64,000 bases of DNA from Blastococcus sp. CCUG 61487 (GTDB lineage Bacteria; Actinomycetota; Actinomycetes; Mycobacteriales; Geodermatophilaceae): the NCBI RefSeq assembly GCF_005222955.1, contig NZ_LWUA01000243.1, forward strand, positions 29,081-93,080, in the 5' to 3' direction. Each line of letters begins with the position of its first letter. Within the stretch, counting starts at the first letter, position 1. Made by a program: the position numbers and the translations under genes. A model generated the notes under the pieces. It had not been told where the DNA came from. It made no database searches and saw only the letters and a program-made list of their open reading frames with translations. Below are positions 1-7,509 of the stretch, in pieces.

Positions 1-298
1 CGGCGAGGTTGCGCAGCTGCTCGTCGCTGCCCGGACGGGGCACCGCGGTGTGCCGCACGTGGTAGAGGATCTGGAAGTGCGGGTCGTCGACCCACATGGG
101 GCGGCCGAGCTGCAGTGGCACCTCGCGCACCCGCTGGCGGTAGCGGGGGACCAGCGGGAGCTTGCTGAGCAGGAGCCGGACGACGTCGCCGTAGCTGGGG
201 GCGGGCCCGTCGAAGACGGCCACCGAGCCCACGTGCATGGGGGTGTTCTCGCTCTCCGCGAAGTAGAAGCCGCTGTCGAGCGCGCTCATCCGGTCCAC
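1..298 (-). CDS. Wax ester synthase/diacylglycerol acyltransferase (WS/DGAT) family, N-terminal part
   Basis: Only the first ~99 residues lie in the window; the gene runs off the left edge. The N-terminus reads SALDSGFYFAESENTPMHVG and continues with a PRYRQRV segment, characteristic of bacterial WS/DGAT acyltransferases, which esterify diacylglycerol or fatty alcohols with acyl-CoA to make storage lipid. The catalytic HHxxxDG motif should lie near residue 130, outside the window, so activity cannot be judged. I place the start at a GTG (296-298) because GAGGAG sits 6 nt upstream; the ATG at 287-289 is 15 nt from it. A TTG-n17-TAnnnT promoter lies upstream at 358-386. Confidence 0.8.
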   Translation of the reverse strand, partial: MDRMSALDSGFYFAESENTPMHVGSVAVFDGPAPSYGDVVRLLLSKLPLVPRYRQRVREVPLQLGRPMWVDDPHFQILYHVRHTAVPRPGSDEQLRNLA

Positions 299-357
299 GA
301 TCTGCTCCTCGCCGCTCCCGCCCGGCTGCTCGGACGGAATGCCGTTGGTGGGCGCCG

Positions 358-386
358 AAACTAGGGGTGCCGCTCACCCCCCGCAA
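358..386 (-). promoter_or_regulatory. Candidate promoter of the WS/DGAT gene
   Basis: Reading the minus strand, TTGCGG (386-381) and TAGTTT (363-358) are separated by exactly 17 bp, giving a transcript start near 351 and a leader of about 50 nt before the GTG start at 298. The rest of the 299-437 gap holds nothing else I recognise. Confidence 0.45.
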
Positions 387-437
387 GCCGGGTGCGTGAG
401 GCAGGCCACAGCTGCTCCTGCCCGCTCCGCCCGGCGG

Positions 438-1403
438 TCAACCAGCGAGTTCCCGGCCGGTCTCCACTCGGTCGAGCAGCGCCAGGAACGCCGTGTCCAC
501 GACCCGGGTGCGGGTGAGGTTCACGCTGTGCCCGGCACCCGGGACGAGGACCAGCTCCGCGCGGTCACCGATCTCCGCGGCCAGCCGCCGGCCGTGCTCG
601 ACGGGGGTCAGCCGGTCGTGGGTGGCGGCGACGACGGTGGTCGGCACCCGCCCGATCACCGGCAGCGACCCGTACTCCTCGTGGTCGAGGAAGGTCGCGT
701 AGAACGCGGCGGAGACCGGGAAGGGCGTCTCCTCGAGGAGCTGCTGCACCAGCCGGACGGCGGCGGGATCGGCGTCCGCTCGATCTCCGAACAGCAGCCG
801 GCGGGTGAACCACCGCCCGAACCTGCTGCCGCGGCGGCGGAAGCGCTCCAGCAGCGGCGCCAGGAGCTGCAGCACCCGCAGGTACAGCGGGAGCAGCCGC
901 AGCCACCTGATGATCTTCACGATCCGGCCGAGGAGGCCGGTCTCCACCAGCCCACCCGCCGAGGTGGCCATGAGGAAGACGCCGACGACGCGGTCGCCGA
1001 ACAGCTCGGGCCGCTGCCGCGCCAGGGCCATCACGCTCATCCCGCCCATCGAGTGCCCGGCCAGCACCACGGGCCCGGACGGGACCACGGCGTCGAGCAC
1101 CTGGCCGAGGTCCCGGCCGGTGCGGTCGATGGTGGCGTCGGGCAGCGGGGTGGCGGCCGACCGGCCGTGGCCGCGCTGGTCCCAGAGCACCAGCCGCGCG
1201 CGCCCGCGCAGCGCCAGCCGCTGCAGCTCCCACTCGGCCAGGCGGGCGGTGAAGCCGTGGGAGAGGACGACGGTGAGCGGCGTGCCCACCGCCTCGTCCA
1301 CCTCGACGTGCAGGTCGACGCCGTCGTCGGTGCGCACCGTGCGGGAGCCCGGCGGCGGCGGGCCGGTCAGCGGCGGGAGCGTGAGCACCGGGTCGGATCG
1401 CAT
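438..1403 (-). CDS. Alpha/beta hydrolase
   Basis: About 321 residues. The alpha/beta-hydrolase fold is shown by the oxyanion-side HGF motif (LSHGFTARL), the nucleophile elbow GHSMGG with Ser near residue 118, a candidate acid in HDRLTP, and the catalytic His in GAGHSVNL near the C-terminus. An arginine/leucine-rich segment after the nucleophile (LLGRIVKIIRWLRLLPLYLR) probably forms a lid. The substrate cannot be deduced; esterase, lipase or epoxide hydrolase are all possible. The frame is open upstream to 1460; I chose the ATG at 1403 because homologous sequence begins there, but ATG 1412 or GTG 1460 cannot be excluded since none has a clear Shine-Dalgarno. It is divergent from the Nif3 gene. 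Confidence 0.8.
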   Translation of the reverse strand: MRSDPVLTLPPLTGPPPPGSRTVRTDDGVDLHVEVDEAVGTPLTVVLSHGFTARLAEWELQRLALRGRARLVLWDQRGHGRSAATPLPDATIDRTGRDLGQVLDAVVPSGPVVLAGHSMGGMSVMALARQRPELFGDRVVGVFLMATSAGGLVETGLLGRIVKIIRWLRLLPLYLRVLQLLAPLLERFRRRGSRFGRWFTRRLLFGDRADADPAAVRLVQQLLEETPFPVSAAFYATFLDHEEYGSLPVIGRVPTTVVAATHDRLTPVEHGRRLAAEIGDRAELVLVPGAGHSVNLTRTRVVDTAFLALLDRVETGRELAG

Positions 1404-1461
1404 CCCGCCCATCCCAGGCCGCCGGCCCGTCGCCGGCAACCCGAGCACCCGGCCGCTCACC

Positions 1462-1467
1462 TACAGT
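1462..1467 (+). promoter_or_regulatory. -10 element of a leaderless promoter for the Nif3 gene
   Basis: TACAGT fits the actinobacterial TAnnnT -10 consensus and ends exactly 7 nt before the GTG start at 1475, so transcription would begin at the start codon. No Shine-Dalgarno precedes the gene. Confidence 0.6.
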
Positions 1468-1474
1468 CCGGTCC

Positions 1475-2311
1475 GTGACGGTGCGGCTGGCTCAGGTGAT
1501 CGACGCGCTGCAGGCGCGCTACGACCCGGCGCTCGCCGAGCCGTGGGACGCCGTCGGCCTGGTGTGCGGCGACCCCGACGAGCCCGTGGGCAGGGTGCTG
1601 TTCGCCGTCGACCCGACCGCCGCGGTGGTGGACGAGGTGGTCGCGACCGGTGCGGACCTGCTCGTGACGCACCACCCGCTGTTCCTCACCCCCGTCCACG
1701 GCGTGCCCGCGGACGACCCGAAGGGCCGGCTCGTGCACCGGCTGGTGCGCGCCGGAGCGGGCCTGTTCGTGGCGCACACCAACGCCGACCGGGCACCGGA
1801 CACCGGCGTGAACGCCGCGCTGGCCGACGTCCTCGGCCTCACCGCGGCGGTGCCGCTGGACCCGTCGCCCGGACGGCCCGGCGCGGGCCTCGGCCGGGTC
1901 GGGGAGCTGCCGGAGGAGCTGAGCCTGGCGGAGTTCGCCGAGCTCGTGGCCCGGGTGCTGCCCGCGACCGCGAGCGGAGCCCGGATCGCCGGCGACCCGG
2001 GGCGGCGCGTGCGGCGGGTGGCCGTGTGCGGGGGGAGTGGCGGCTCGCTCCTGCCCGCCGCCGCGGCGGCCGGCGCCGACGTCCTGCTCACCAGCGACCT
2101 CAAGCACCACCCCGCCTCGGACGCGCTGGAGGTGGACGGCCCGGCGCTGTGCGACGTCGCGCACTTCGCCAGCGAGTGGCCGTGGCTGCCGGTCGCGGCC
2201 GCCGCGCTGCGGGAGGACCTGGGCGGTGCGGTGGAGGTGACCGTGTCCGAGCGGCGCACGGACCCCTGGAGCCTCTCGGTAGCTCAAGGGCGCGGCGAAC
2301 CGGATGAGTAG
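1475..2311 (+). CDS. Nif3-like dinuclear metal center hexameric protein
   Basis: 278 residues, the short form of the Nif3/YbgI family without the extra PII-like insertion. Metal-binding signatures are visible: THHPLF (His66-His67), AHTNAD (His101, Asp105) and, near the C-terminus, SDLKHH and CDVAHFASEW. The family forms toroidal hexamers with a di-metal site; its reaction is not settled (GTP cyclohydrolase I type 2-like by homology only). GTG start at 1475, apparently leaderless. Its TAG stop (2309-2311) is built into the -10 element of the next gene. Nif3, the zinc-ribbon protein and the RNase H/phosphatase occur in the same order in M. tuberculosis (Rv2230c-Rv2229c-Rv2228c), so this is a conserved actinobacterial unit. 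Confidence 0.92.
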   Translation: MTVRLAQVIDALQARYDPALAEPWDAVGLVCGDPDEPVGRVLFAVDPTAAVVDEVVATGADLLVTHHPLFLTPVHGVPADDPKGRLVHRLVRAGAGLFVAHTNADRAPDTGVNAALADVLGLTAAVPLDPSPGRPGAGLGRVGELPEELSLAEFAELVARVLPATASGARIAGDPGRRVRRVAVCGGSGGSLLPAAAAAGADVLLTSDLKHHPASDALEVDGPALCDVAHFASEWPWLPVAAAALREDLGGAVEVTVSERRTDPWSLSVAQGRGEPDE

Positions 2312-2314
2312 GTT
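2309..2314 (+). promoter_or_regulatory. -10 element of a leaderless promoter overlapping the Nif3 stop codon
   Basis: TAGGTT ends 6 nt before the GTG start at 2321. Its first three bases are the TAG stop codon of the Nif3 gene, so termination of one gene and initiation of the next share bases. Confidence 0.55.
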
Positions 2315-2320
2315 GTCTGC

Positions 2321-3061
2321 GTGAAGGTCGACCACTTCGAGCAGCAGAAGCTGCTGGATCTCGCGGCGGAGGACGTCGCGCTGACCCAGCTGGCGCACCG
2401 CAGGCGGACGCTGCCGGAGGTCGCGGCGGTGGAGGCCGCCGAGGAGGCCGAGCGCGCGACCGCGGCCGACGTCGTCCGCGCCGAGACCGAGGTCCGCGAC
2501 CTGACCCGCGAGGTCAAGCGGCTGGAGTCCGACGTCGACACCGTGCGCCAGCGCGCCGCCCGCGACCAGGAGCGCCTGGACTCCGGTGCGGCCACGCCCA
2601 AGGAGATGACCAGCCTCCAGCACGAGATGGAGTCGCTGACCCGCCGGCAGGGCGACCTGGAGGACCAGCAGCTCGAGCTCATGGAGCGGTTGGAGGCGGC
2701 CGAGTCCGCCCTCGCCGCGGCGCAGCAGGGACAGGTCCGCGCGCGGGAGGAGCTCGAGCGCGCCCAGCAGCAGCGGGACGACGCCCTGGCCGACATCGCC
2801 GACGGCACCACGCGGCACGAGTCGGCGCGCGCCGAGGTGGCCGGCGGGCTGTCCGCGCCGCTGCTGAGCCTCTACGACCGCATCCGTGCCCAGACCGGCA
2901 CCACCGGCGCGGCGATGCTCAAGGCCCGCCAGTGCCAGGGCTGCCGGATCGAGCTGTACGGCAACGAGCTGGCCGCGGTCCGCAACGCCGACCCGCACGA
3001 GGTGGTCCGCTGCGAGAACTGCGGCCGGATCCTGGTGCGGACCGCCGAGTCGGGGCTGTGA
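2321..3061 (+). CDS. Coiled-coil zinc-ribbon protein (Rv2229c/CT398 type)
   Basis: 246 residues. The first ~190 residues are a long, charged heptad-rich coiled coil (runs of Glu/Arg/Gln, EVKRLESDVDTVRQRAARDQ). The C-terminus is a C4 zinc ribbon with CQGC (205-208) and CENC (231-234). The domain order matches the C4-type zinc-ribbon family (M. tuberculosis Rv2229c, Chlamydia CT398), proposed to bind nucleic acid or act as an assembly scaffold; no enzymatic role is known. GTG start at 2321, with TAGGTT 6 nt upstream. Its TGA stop overlaps the GTG start of the RNase H gene, so the two are translationally coupled. Confidence 0.9.
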   Translation: MKVDHFEQQKLLDLAAEDVALTQLAHRRRTLPEVAAVEAAEEAERATAADVVRAETEVRDLTREVKRLESDVDTVRQRAARDQERLDSGAATPKEMTSLQHEMESLTRRQGDLEDQQLELMERLEAAESALAAAQQGQVRAREELERAQQQRDDALADIADGTTRHESARAEVAGGLSAPLLSLYDRIRAQTGTTGAAMLKARQCQGCRIELYGNELAAVRNADPHEVVRCENCGRILVRTAESGL

Positions 3062-4152
3062 GCCCGCGCCGGTTCATCGTCGAGGCCGACGGCGGGTCGC
3101 GGGGCAACCCCGGCCCGGCCGGCTACGGCGCGCTGGTGCGCGACGCGGAGACCGGCCGGGTGCTGGCCGAGCGGGCCGCGTCGGTCGGCCGGGCGACGAA
3201 CAACGTCGCCGAGTACGGCGGGCTGGTGGCCGGGCTGCAGGCCGCGCTCGACCTCGACCCCTCCGCCGAGGTGGAGGTCCGCATGGACTCCAAGCTCGTC
3301 GTCGAGCAGATGTCGGGTCGCTGGAAGATCAAGCACCCGGACATGCAGCAGCTCGCCCTGCAGGCCCGCGCGATCGCCCGGCAGCTCGCCGACGTCCGCT
3401 ACACGTGGGTGCCGCGCGCGCAGAACCGCGCGGCCGACGCGCTGGCGAACAGCGCCATGGACGGCACGCCGGTGCACCGCGACACCGCCGCCGAACCGTC
3501 GGTGCGCTCGACCGACGTGCAGCCCGAGGAGCCGGCGCCCGTCGTCACCACCGTGACGCACCTGCTCCGGCACGGGCAGACCGAGCACACCCCGGAGCGT
3601 CGTTACAGCGGCCGTAACGACCTTCCGCTGTCCCGGACGGGGCGCGCCGAGGCCGAGGCGGCCGCCCACCGCCTGGCCGCGCTGGGCATCGACGTCGTCG
3701 TCGCCTCCCCGCTGCGCCGCACCCGGGAGACTGCCGAGATCGTCGCGGAGGTCCTCGGGCTGGCGGTCGAGTACGACGACGACCTGGTCGAACTGGACTT
3801 CGGCGACCTCGAGGGGCTCACCAGCGAGGAGGCCAGGGCCCGGCACCCGCTGGCCCAGCGGCGGTTCATGCTCGACCTCACCGTGGCCGCGCCCGGGGGC
3901 GAGTCGATCGCCGACGTGAGCGGCCGGGTCGCGCGTGCGCGACGGCGGATCCTCGAGCGGTACGCCGGCCGCAGCGTGCTGGTGATCAGCCACGTGACCC
4001 CGATCAAGCTCATGCTCGTCGCCGGGCTGGGCGTGGGGGACGAGGTCGTCCACCGGGTGTTCCTGGAGGCGGCGTCGCTGTCCACGGTCGCGTGGTCCTC
4101 GGACGGGCGGACGTCGGTGCGGCTGGTGAACGACACCGCGCACCTGCGCTGA
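3058..4152 (+). CDS. Bifunctional RNase H / histidine (acid) phosphatase
   Basis: 364 residues, a fusion. Residues ~1-140 are a type I RNase H domain: EADGGSRGNPGP holds the first catalytic Asp, NNVAEYGGL the Glu, RMDSKLVV the second Asp and NRAADALAN the last. After a Pro/Glu linker, residues ~165-360 form a histidine-phosphatase (phosphoglycerate mutase-like) domain with LLRHGQTEHT, RTRETAEI and a second catalytic His in VISHVTPI. This is the Rv2228c architecture, in which RNase H removes RNA from RNA:DNA hybrids and the second domain has CobC-like phosphatase activity. The GTG start (3058) overlaps the TGA of the zinc-ribbon gene (GTGA), which sets the start despite a longer open frame. 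Confidence 0.93.
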   Translation: MSPRRFIVEADGGSRGNPGPAGYGALVRDAETGRVLAERAASVGRATNNVAEYGGLVAGLQAALDLDPSAEVEVRMDSKLVVEQMSGRWKIKHPDMQQLALQARAIARQLADVRYTWVPRAQNRAADALANSAMDGTPVHRDTAAEPSVRSTDVQPEEPAPVVTTVTHLLRHGQTEHTPERRYSGRNDLPLSRTGRAEAEAAAHRLAALGIDVVVASPLRRTRETAEIVAEVLGLAVEYDDDLVELDFGDLEGLTSEEARARHPLAQRRFMLDLTVAAPGGESIADVSGRVARARRRILERYAGRSVLVISHVTPIKLMLVAGLGVGDEVVHRVFLEAASLSTVAWSSDGRTSVRLVNDTAHLR

Positions 4153-4162
4153 TCCGCCGCGG

Positions 4163-4918
4163 TCAGATCCGCAGGAACAGGTAGACCGAGACGGCGACGC
4201 CGAAGCAGACGATGAAGATGCGCAGCGGCGTCGTCGGCACCCGCATCGCGACGCGTGCGCCGAGGAAACCGCCCAGCAGGCTGGCCGGTGCCGCCACCGC
4301 CACCACTCCCCAGTGCACGGCGCCGAACAGGCCGAACACGACCACGGTGACGGTGGCGGTGATCGCCGAGAGCGCCGACTTGAGCGCGTTGGCGAGCTTG
4401 AGCCGGTGCAGCGCCAGGCCCAGCACGCCGACCAGGATCACGCCGAGCGCCCCGCCGAAGTAGCCGCCGTAGACGGTAGCCAGGAACAGCGCCACGTACA
4501 GCCACGCGGGGTCGGCCGTCTCGCCGTCGTCCTCCCCCCGGCGCAGCCGCGTGGTGAGCAGCGGCTGGACCGCGAGCAGCAGGCTGGCCAGCAGTACCAG
4601 CACCGGGACGACGACGTCGAAGGCCTCGCTGGGCGTGGTCAGCAGCAGCACGCTGCCCGTCGTCCCACCGAGAACGGCGACCAGCCCCAGCCGCAGGATG
4701 CGGTTCCGCTGGCCGCGGTACTCCGGCCGGAAGCCGGCGACGCCACCGAGGTAGCCCGGCCACTGGGACACCGAGTTGGTCACGTTCGCCTCGACGGTGC
4801 CGAGGCCGAGCGCGACGAGGGTGGGGAAGAGGATGAGCGAGCCGCCGCCGGCGATCGAGTTGATGCCGCCCGCCAGGAACGCCACCCCGGCCGCGATCAG
4901 CAGGTCGAGGGCGGACAC
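4163..4918 (-). CDS. TSUP-family (TauE/SafE-like) sulfite/anion exporter
   Basis: 251 residues, almost entirely hydrophobic, with seven to eight predicted membrane segments. The two half-repeats typical of the TauE/SafE family are visible: an N-terminal AFLAGGINSIAGGGSLILFP and a central YGGYFGGALGVILVG, both Gly-rich re-entrant type helices. The family exports sulfite, sulfonates or related anions; the substrate here is unknown. I start it at the GTG 4918; the frame is open far upstream, but that part is the antisense of the deaminase. It lies 28 bp downstream of the deaminase on the same strand, probably co-transcribed, although TAGGGT 8 nt upstream of the GTG could add an internal leaderless start. 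Confidence 0.88.
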   Translation of the reverse strand: MSALDLLIAAGVAFLAGGINSIAGGGSLILFPTLVALGLGTVEANVTNSVSQWPGYLGGVAGFRPEYRGQRNRILRLGLVAVLGGTTGSVLLLTTPSEAFDVVVPVLVLLASLLLAVQPLLTTRLRRGEDDGETADPAWLYVALFLATVYGGYFGGALGVILVGVLGLALHRLKLANALKSALSAITATVTVVVFGLFGAVHWGVVAVAAPASLLGGFLGARVAMRVPTTPLRIFIVCFGVAVSVYLFLRI

Positions 4919-4946
4919 GACCGCCGACCCTACGGCCCTCCTCCGG

Positions 4947-5423
4947 TCACCTCGCGAGGAACCTCCGGTGCAGCTCGCGCACCTCGTCGTCGAGGCCGGG
5001 CACGGGTCCCTCGACGACGACGCCGGGGACCACCTCCTGGATCGGCAGCGGCCGGACCGGCGCGGGCGGAGCGCCCAGCTCGGCGTACCAGCGGCTGGTC
5101 TGGGCAGCGGAGCTCGCGTAGACGATGCGGCCCAGCCCCACCCAGCCGTGCGCGGCCGCGCACATCGGGCAGTGCTCGCCGGAGGTGTAGACGGTGGCGG
5201 CGGCGCGCTCGTCCGGGGTGAGGTGCTCGGCCGCCCACCGGGCGATCGCGAACTCGGGGTGCCGGGTCGCGTCGCCACCGGCCACGTGGTTGTGGTCCTC
5301 GAAGCGGACCCGGCCGGAGGCGTCGACGAGCACGGAGCCGAACGGCTCGTCGCCGGCGTCGAGGGCGGCGCGGGCGAGTGCCACGCAGCGGCGCAGGTGG
5401 GCGCGATCGGTGTCGTCGACCAT
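4947..5423 (-). CDS. Nucleoside/base deaminase (CMP-dCMP deaminase fold)
   Basis: 158 residues. Zinc-dependent deaminase signatures are intact: HPE in ATRHPEFAI (His ligand plus catalytic Glu) and CPMC in SGEHCPMCAAA (two Cys ligands). GSVLVDASGRV and ARAALDAGDEP are typical of the guanine/cytosine-type deaminase subfamily, so salvage deamination of a purine or pyrimidine base is likely; the exact substrate is not readable. ATG start at 5423, divergent from the PIG-L gene with only 27 bp between start codons. The longer frame extending to 5774 is antisense to PIG-L and is rejected. Confidence 0.9.
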   Translation of the reverse strand: MVDDTDRAHLRRCVALARAALDAGDEPFGSVLVDASGRVRFEDHNHVAGGDATRHPEFAIARWAAEHLTPDERAAATVYTSGEHCPMCAAAHGWVGLGRIVYASSAAQTSRWYAELGAPPAPVRPLPIQEVVPGVVVEGPVPGLDDEVRELHRRFLAR

Positions 5424-5429
5424 GACCCC

Positions 5430-5435
5430 ATCCTG
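5430..5435 (-). promoter_or_regulatory. Candidate -10 (CAnnnT) for the deaminase gene
   Basis: On the minus strand CAGGAT ends 6 nt before the ATG at 5423. CAnnnT is a weaker variant of the TAnnnT element seen at the same spacing elsewhere in the window. Confidence 0.35.
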
Positions 5436-5438
5436 CGC

Positions 5439-5444
5439 CAGACT
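5439..5444 (+). promoter_or_regulatory. Candidate -10 (CAnnnT) for the PIG-L gene
   Basis: CAGACT ends 6 nt before the ATG at 5451. With the opposing element at 5430-5435, two back-to-back start sites would fit into 27 bp. Confidence 0.35.
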
Positions 5445-5450
5445 CGCGGC

Positions 5451-6170
5451 ATGCCATCCAAGCCGATGCCCGACGACTGGCAGCGCGCCCTCGTCGTCGC
5501 CGCCCATCCCGACGACATCGAGTACGGCCTCGCCGCGGCGGTCGCGGTCTGGACGGCGGCCGGCAAGGAGGTGCACTACCTGCTCGCGACCCGCGGCGAG
5601 GCGGGGATGGCCGGGGTGCCGCCCGAGGAGGCCGGGCCCCTGCGCGAGGACGAGGAGCGGCGTTCCGCCGCGGTCGTCGGCGTCACCGAGGTGGAATTCC
5701 TCGACCACCGGGACGGCGTCCTCGTGGCCGGGCCCGAGCTGCGGCGCGACCTCGCCGGGGCCATCCGGCGGCACCGGCCGGAGCTCGTCGTCACCGGCTA
5801 CTTCGGCCCGACCTGGACGCCGCCCGGGGTCTCACCGGCGTACCTCAACTCCGCCGACCACCAGGCGCTCGGGCAGAGCGTGCTCGACGCGGTGGCCGAC
5901 GCCGGCAACGAGTGGATCTTCCCGGATCTCGCCGAGGAGCCGTGGCGCGGTGTCCAGTACATCGCCGTCGGCGAGCTGCTCGACCCGCCGCACGAGGTCG
6001 ACGTGAGCGGGACCGTCGAGCTGGCGGTGCAGTCGCTGTCGGAGCACCGCCGGTACCTGGAGCTGCTGTCGGACGACCCTGTCGACATGCAGGCACGTCA
6101 GGTCGTCGACATGTCGACCCTCAAGGAGGACGGCGGGCGGCGCGTCGGCTTCCGCCTCTACTGGGGCTGA
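5451..6170 (+). CDS. PIG-L family deacetylase
   Basis: 239 residues. The zinc-binding AHPDDIEYG motif lies at residues ~18-26 and a second ligand region SADHQALGQ at ~130, as in LmbE/PIG-L N-acetyl-sugar deacetylases. MshB (mycothiol) belongs to this superfamily, but length and context do not allow that specific call. The ATG at 5451 is chosen because the upstream open frame is antisense to the deaminase. Downstream lies a long imperfect inverted repeat (6189-6260) and then rnpB. Confidence 0.9.
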   Translation: MPSKPMPDDWQRALVVAAHPDDIEYGLAAAVAVWTAAGKEVHYLLATRGEAGMAGVPPEEAGPLREDEERRSAAVVGVTEVEFLDHRDGVLVAGPELRRDLAGAIRRHRPELVVTGYFGPTWTPPGVSPAYLNSADHQALGQSVLDAVADAGNEWIFPDLAEEPWRGVQYIAVGELLDPPHEVDVSGTVELAVQSLSEHRRYLELLSDDPVDMQARQVVDMSTLKEDGGRRVGFRLYWG

Positions 6171-6188
6171 CCCGCGCGCTGCAGCCGA

Positions 6189-6260
6189 GTTGATCATCGT
6201 CGGCGTGCGCGCCGTCGCGGCGTGCCGGCGTGTGTCGCGCGCACGGAGACGATGATCGAC
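6189..6260. repeat. Long imperfect inverted repeat between PIG-L gene and rnpB
   Basis: A 24-nt arm at 6189-6212 (beginning GTTGATCATCGTC) is the near-complement of 6237-6260 (ending GACGATGATCGAC); 21 of 24 positions pair, with a 24-nt loop. There is no T-tract. It may terminate the PIG-L transcript or be a member of a dispersed palindromic element. It ends 12 nt before the rnpB -10. Confidence 0.55.
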
Positions 6261-6271
6261 TGGCGAGGTTC

Positions 6272-6277
6272 TAGACT
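6272..6277 (+). promoter_or_regulatory. -10 element of rnpB
   Basis: TAGACT lies 7 nt upstream of the predicted 5' end of RNase P RNA (A at 6285), defined independently by the P1 helix. I see no good -35. Confidence 0.6.
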
Positions 6278-6284
6278 GGCCGGC

Positions 6285-6711
6285 ACGACGGACGAGTCGG
6301 CTGGGCGGTCGCGTCGGCGGGGGAGACCCCGTCGCCGAGGAACGTCCGGGCTCCACAGGGCAGGGTGGTCGTCAACAGCGACCCGGGGTGACCCGCGGGA
6401 CAGTGCCACAGAGAACAGACCGCCAGCGGTTCGCCGCTGGTAAGGGTGAAACGGTGGTGTAAGAGACCACCGCACACCGGGTGACCGGTGTGGCTCGGTA
6501 AACCCCACCCGGAGCAAGGTCAAGAGGGAACGGCGGCTCCAGTTCGCTGGATCGGTCGTCCTGCGCAGGCGTTCGAGGGCGGCCCGCCCGAGCCTGCGGG
6601 TAGACCGCTCGAGCCTGCCGGCAACGGCAGGCCTAGATGGATGACCGCCCATCGGGAGGCCGTGAGGCACCCGTGGACAGAACCCGGCGTACAGGCCGAC
6701 TCGTCCGTCGT
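6285..6711 (+). ncRNA. rnpB: RNase P RNA (bacterial type A)
   Basis: The catalytic RNA that removes tRNA 5' leaders. The conserved 5' core GAGGAACGTCCGGGCTCCAC begins near 6338, the internal GTAAACCCCACCCGGAGCAAGG lies at about 6498-6519, and the 3' core AGAACCCGGCGTACAGGCC at about 6679-6697. The ends are set by helix P1: the first 17 nt at 6285 pair perfectly with 6695-6711. Length ~427 nt fits high-GC Gram-positive type A RNAs. Open frames running through it (for example towards the next gene) are not coding. Confidence 0.96.
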
Positions 6712-6796
6712 CCCGCGCCTCGACGGGTTCCCCCTCGCGCCGCACCGGCCTAGCGTCGGTCCTCCCACGGGGGCCGACGACGGCGGGAGGCTCGCC

Positions 6797-7477
6797 ATGT
6801 TCGCTCAGCTCATCCAGGGCAGGACGTCGGACGCCGAAGCGGTGCGCGCGGCGCTGGACACGTGGATGGAGGAGCTGCAGCCCGGCTCGATCGGGTGGCT
6901 GGGCAGCACGATCGGGGTGGCCGACGACGGCCGGGTGGTCGTCCTGGCGCGGTTCGAATCGGCGGACGCCGCGGCCCGCAACTCCGAGCGCCCGGAGCAG
7001 TCCCGGTGGTGGGAGCGGACCCAACGTCTCTTCGACGGCGAGGTGACCTTCGCCGACAGCGAGGACGTCGAGGTCGACCTGGCCGGCGACCCGGACCGTG
7101 CCGGCTTCGTGCAGGTGATGCACGGCCGGGTGACCGACCGGGAACGGGCCCGGGAACTCATGGCGCGGATGTCCGCCGAGGACATGCGCAGCTTCCGGCC
7201 CGACATCCTCGGCGGCGTGATGATCAACCAGGGGCCGGACCGGTGGACCCAGATCCCCTACTTCACCTCCGAGGCGGAGGCGCGCGAGGGCGAGCGCAAG
7301 GACATGCCGCCGGAGCTGCAGCAGGTCATGGCGGAGCTCATGGCCCTCACCCCGGAGCCGATCGAGTTCGTCGACCTCCGGCAGCCGATGCTGCGCTCCC
7401 GACCCGGTGCCGATTCCGAGGTGCCCGGGCCGCGTCCGGCGGCGGAGGCATCCGAGACGGCCGAGCAGTCGACCTGA
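6797..7477 (+). CDS. Tandem dimeric alpha/beta-barrel (ABM-like) protein, function unknown
   Basis: 226 residues. Two similar halves can be aligned by eye: residues ~1-100 (FAQLIQGRTSD...LARFESADAAA...RWWERTQRLF) and ~105-205 (FVQVMHGRVTD...QIPYFTSEAEAR...PELQQVMAEL). Each has the beta-alpha-beta pattern of the antibiotic-biosynthesis-monooxygenase/ferredoxin-like superfamily, so one polypeptide would make the normally dimeric barrel. No cofactor motif is visible. ATG 6797 has GGGAGG 6 nt upstream, which decides the start over the open frame extending into rnpB. The C-terminal ~25 residues are low complexity. The next small gene follows 32 bp downstream. Confidence 0.8.
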   Translation: MFAQLIQGRTSDAEAVRAALDTWMEELQPGSIGWLGSTIGVADDGRVVVLARFESADAAARNSERPEQSRWWERTQRLFDGEVTFADSEDVEVDLAGDPDRAGFVQVMHGRVTDRERARELMARMSAEDMRSFRPDILGGVMINQGPDRWTQIPYFTSEAEAREGERKDMPPELQQVMAELMALTPEPIEFVDLRQPMLRSRPGADSEVPGPRPAAEASETAEQST

Positions 7478-7509
7478 GCGTCATCAGACCCGAACGCCAG
7501 GAGAGCGCC

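Noticed and set aside
50..364. Plus-strand frame at the left edge
   Set aside because: It is antisense to the WS/DGAT gene, whose reverse translation gives a clear family N-terminus.
6488..6796. Upstream extension of the ABM-like gene into rnpB
   Set aside because: The region is RNase P RNA, and a strong GGGAGG precedes ATG 6797.
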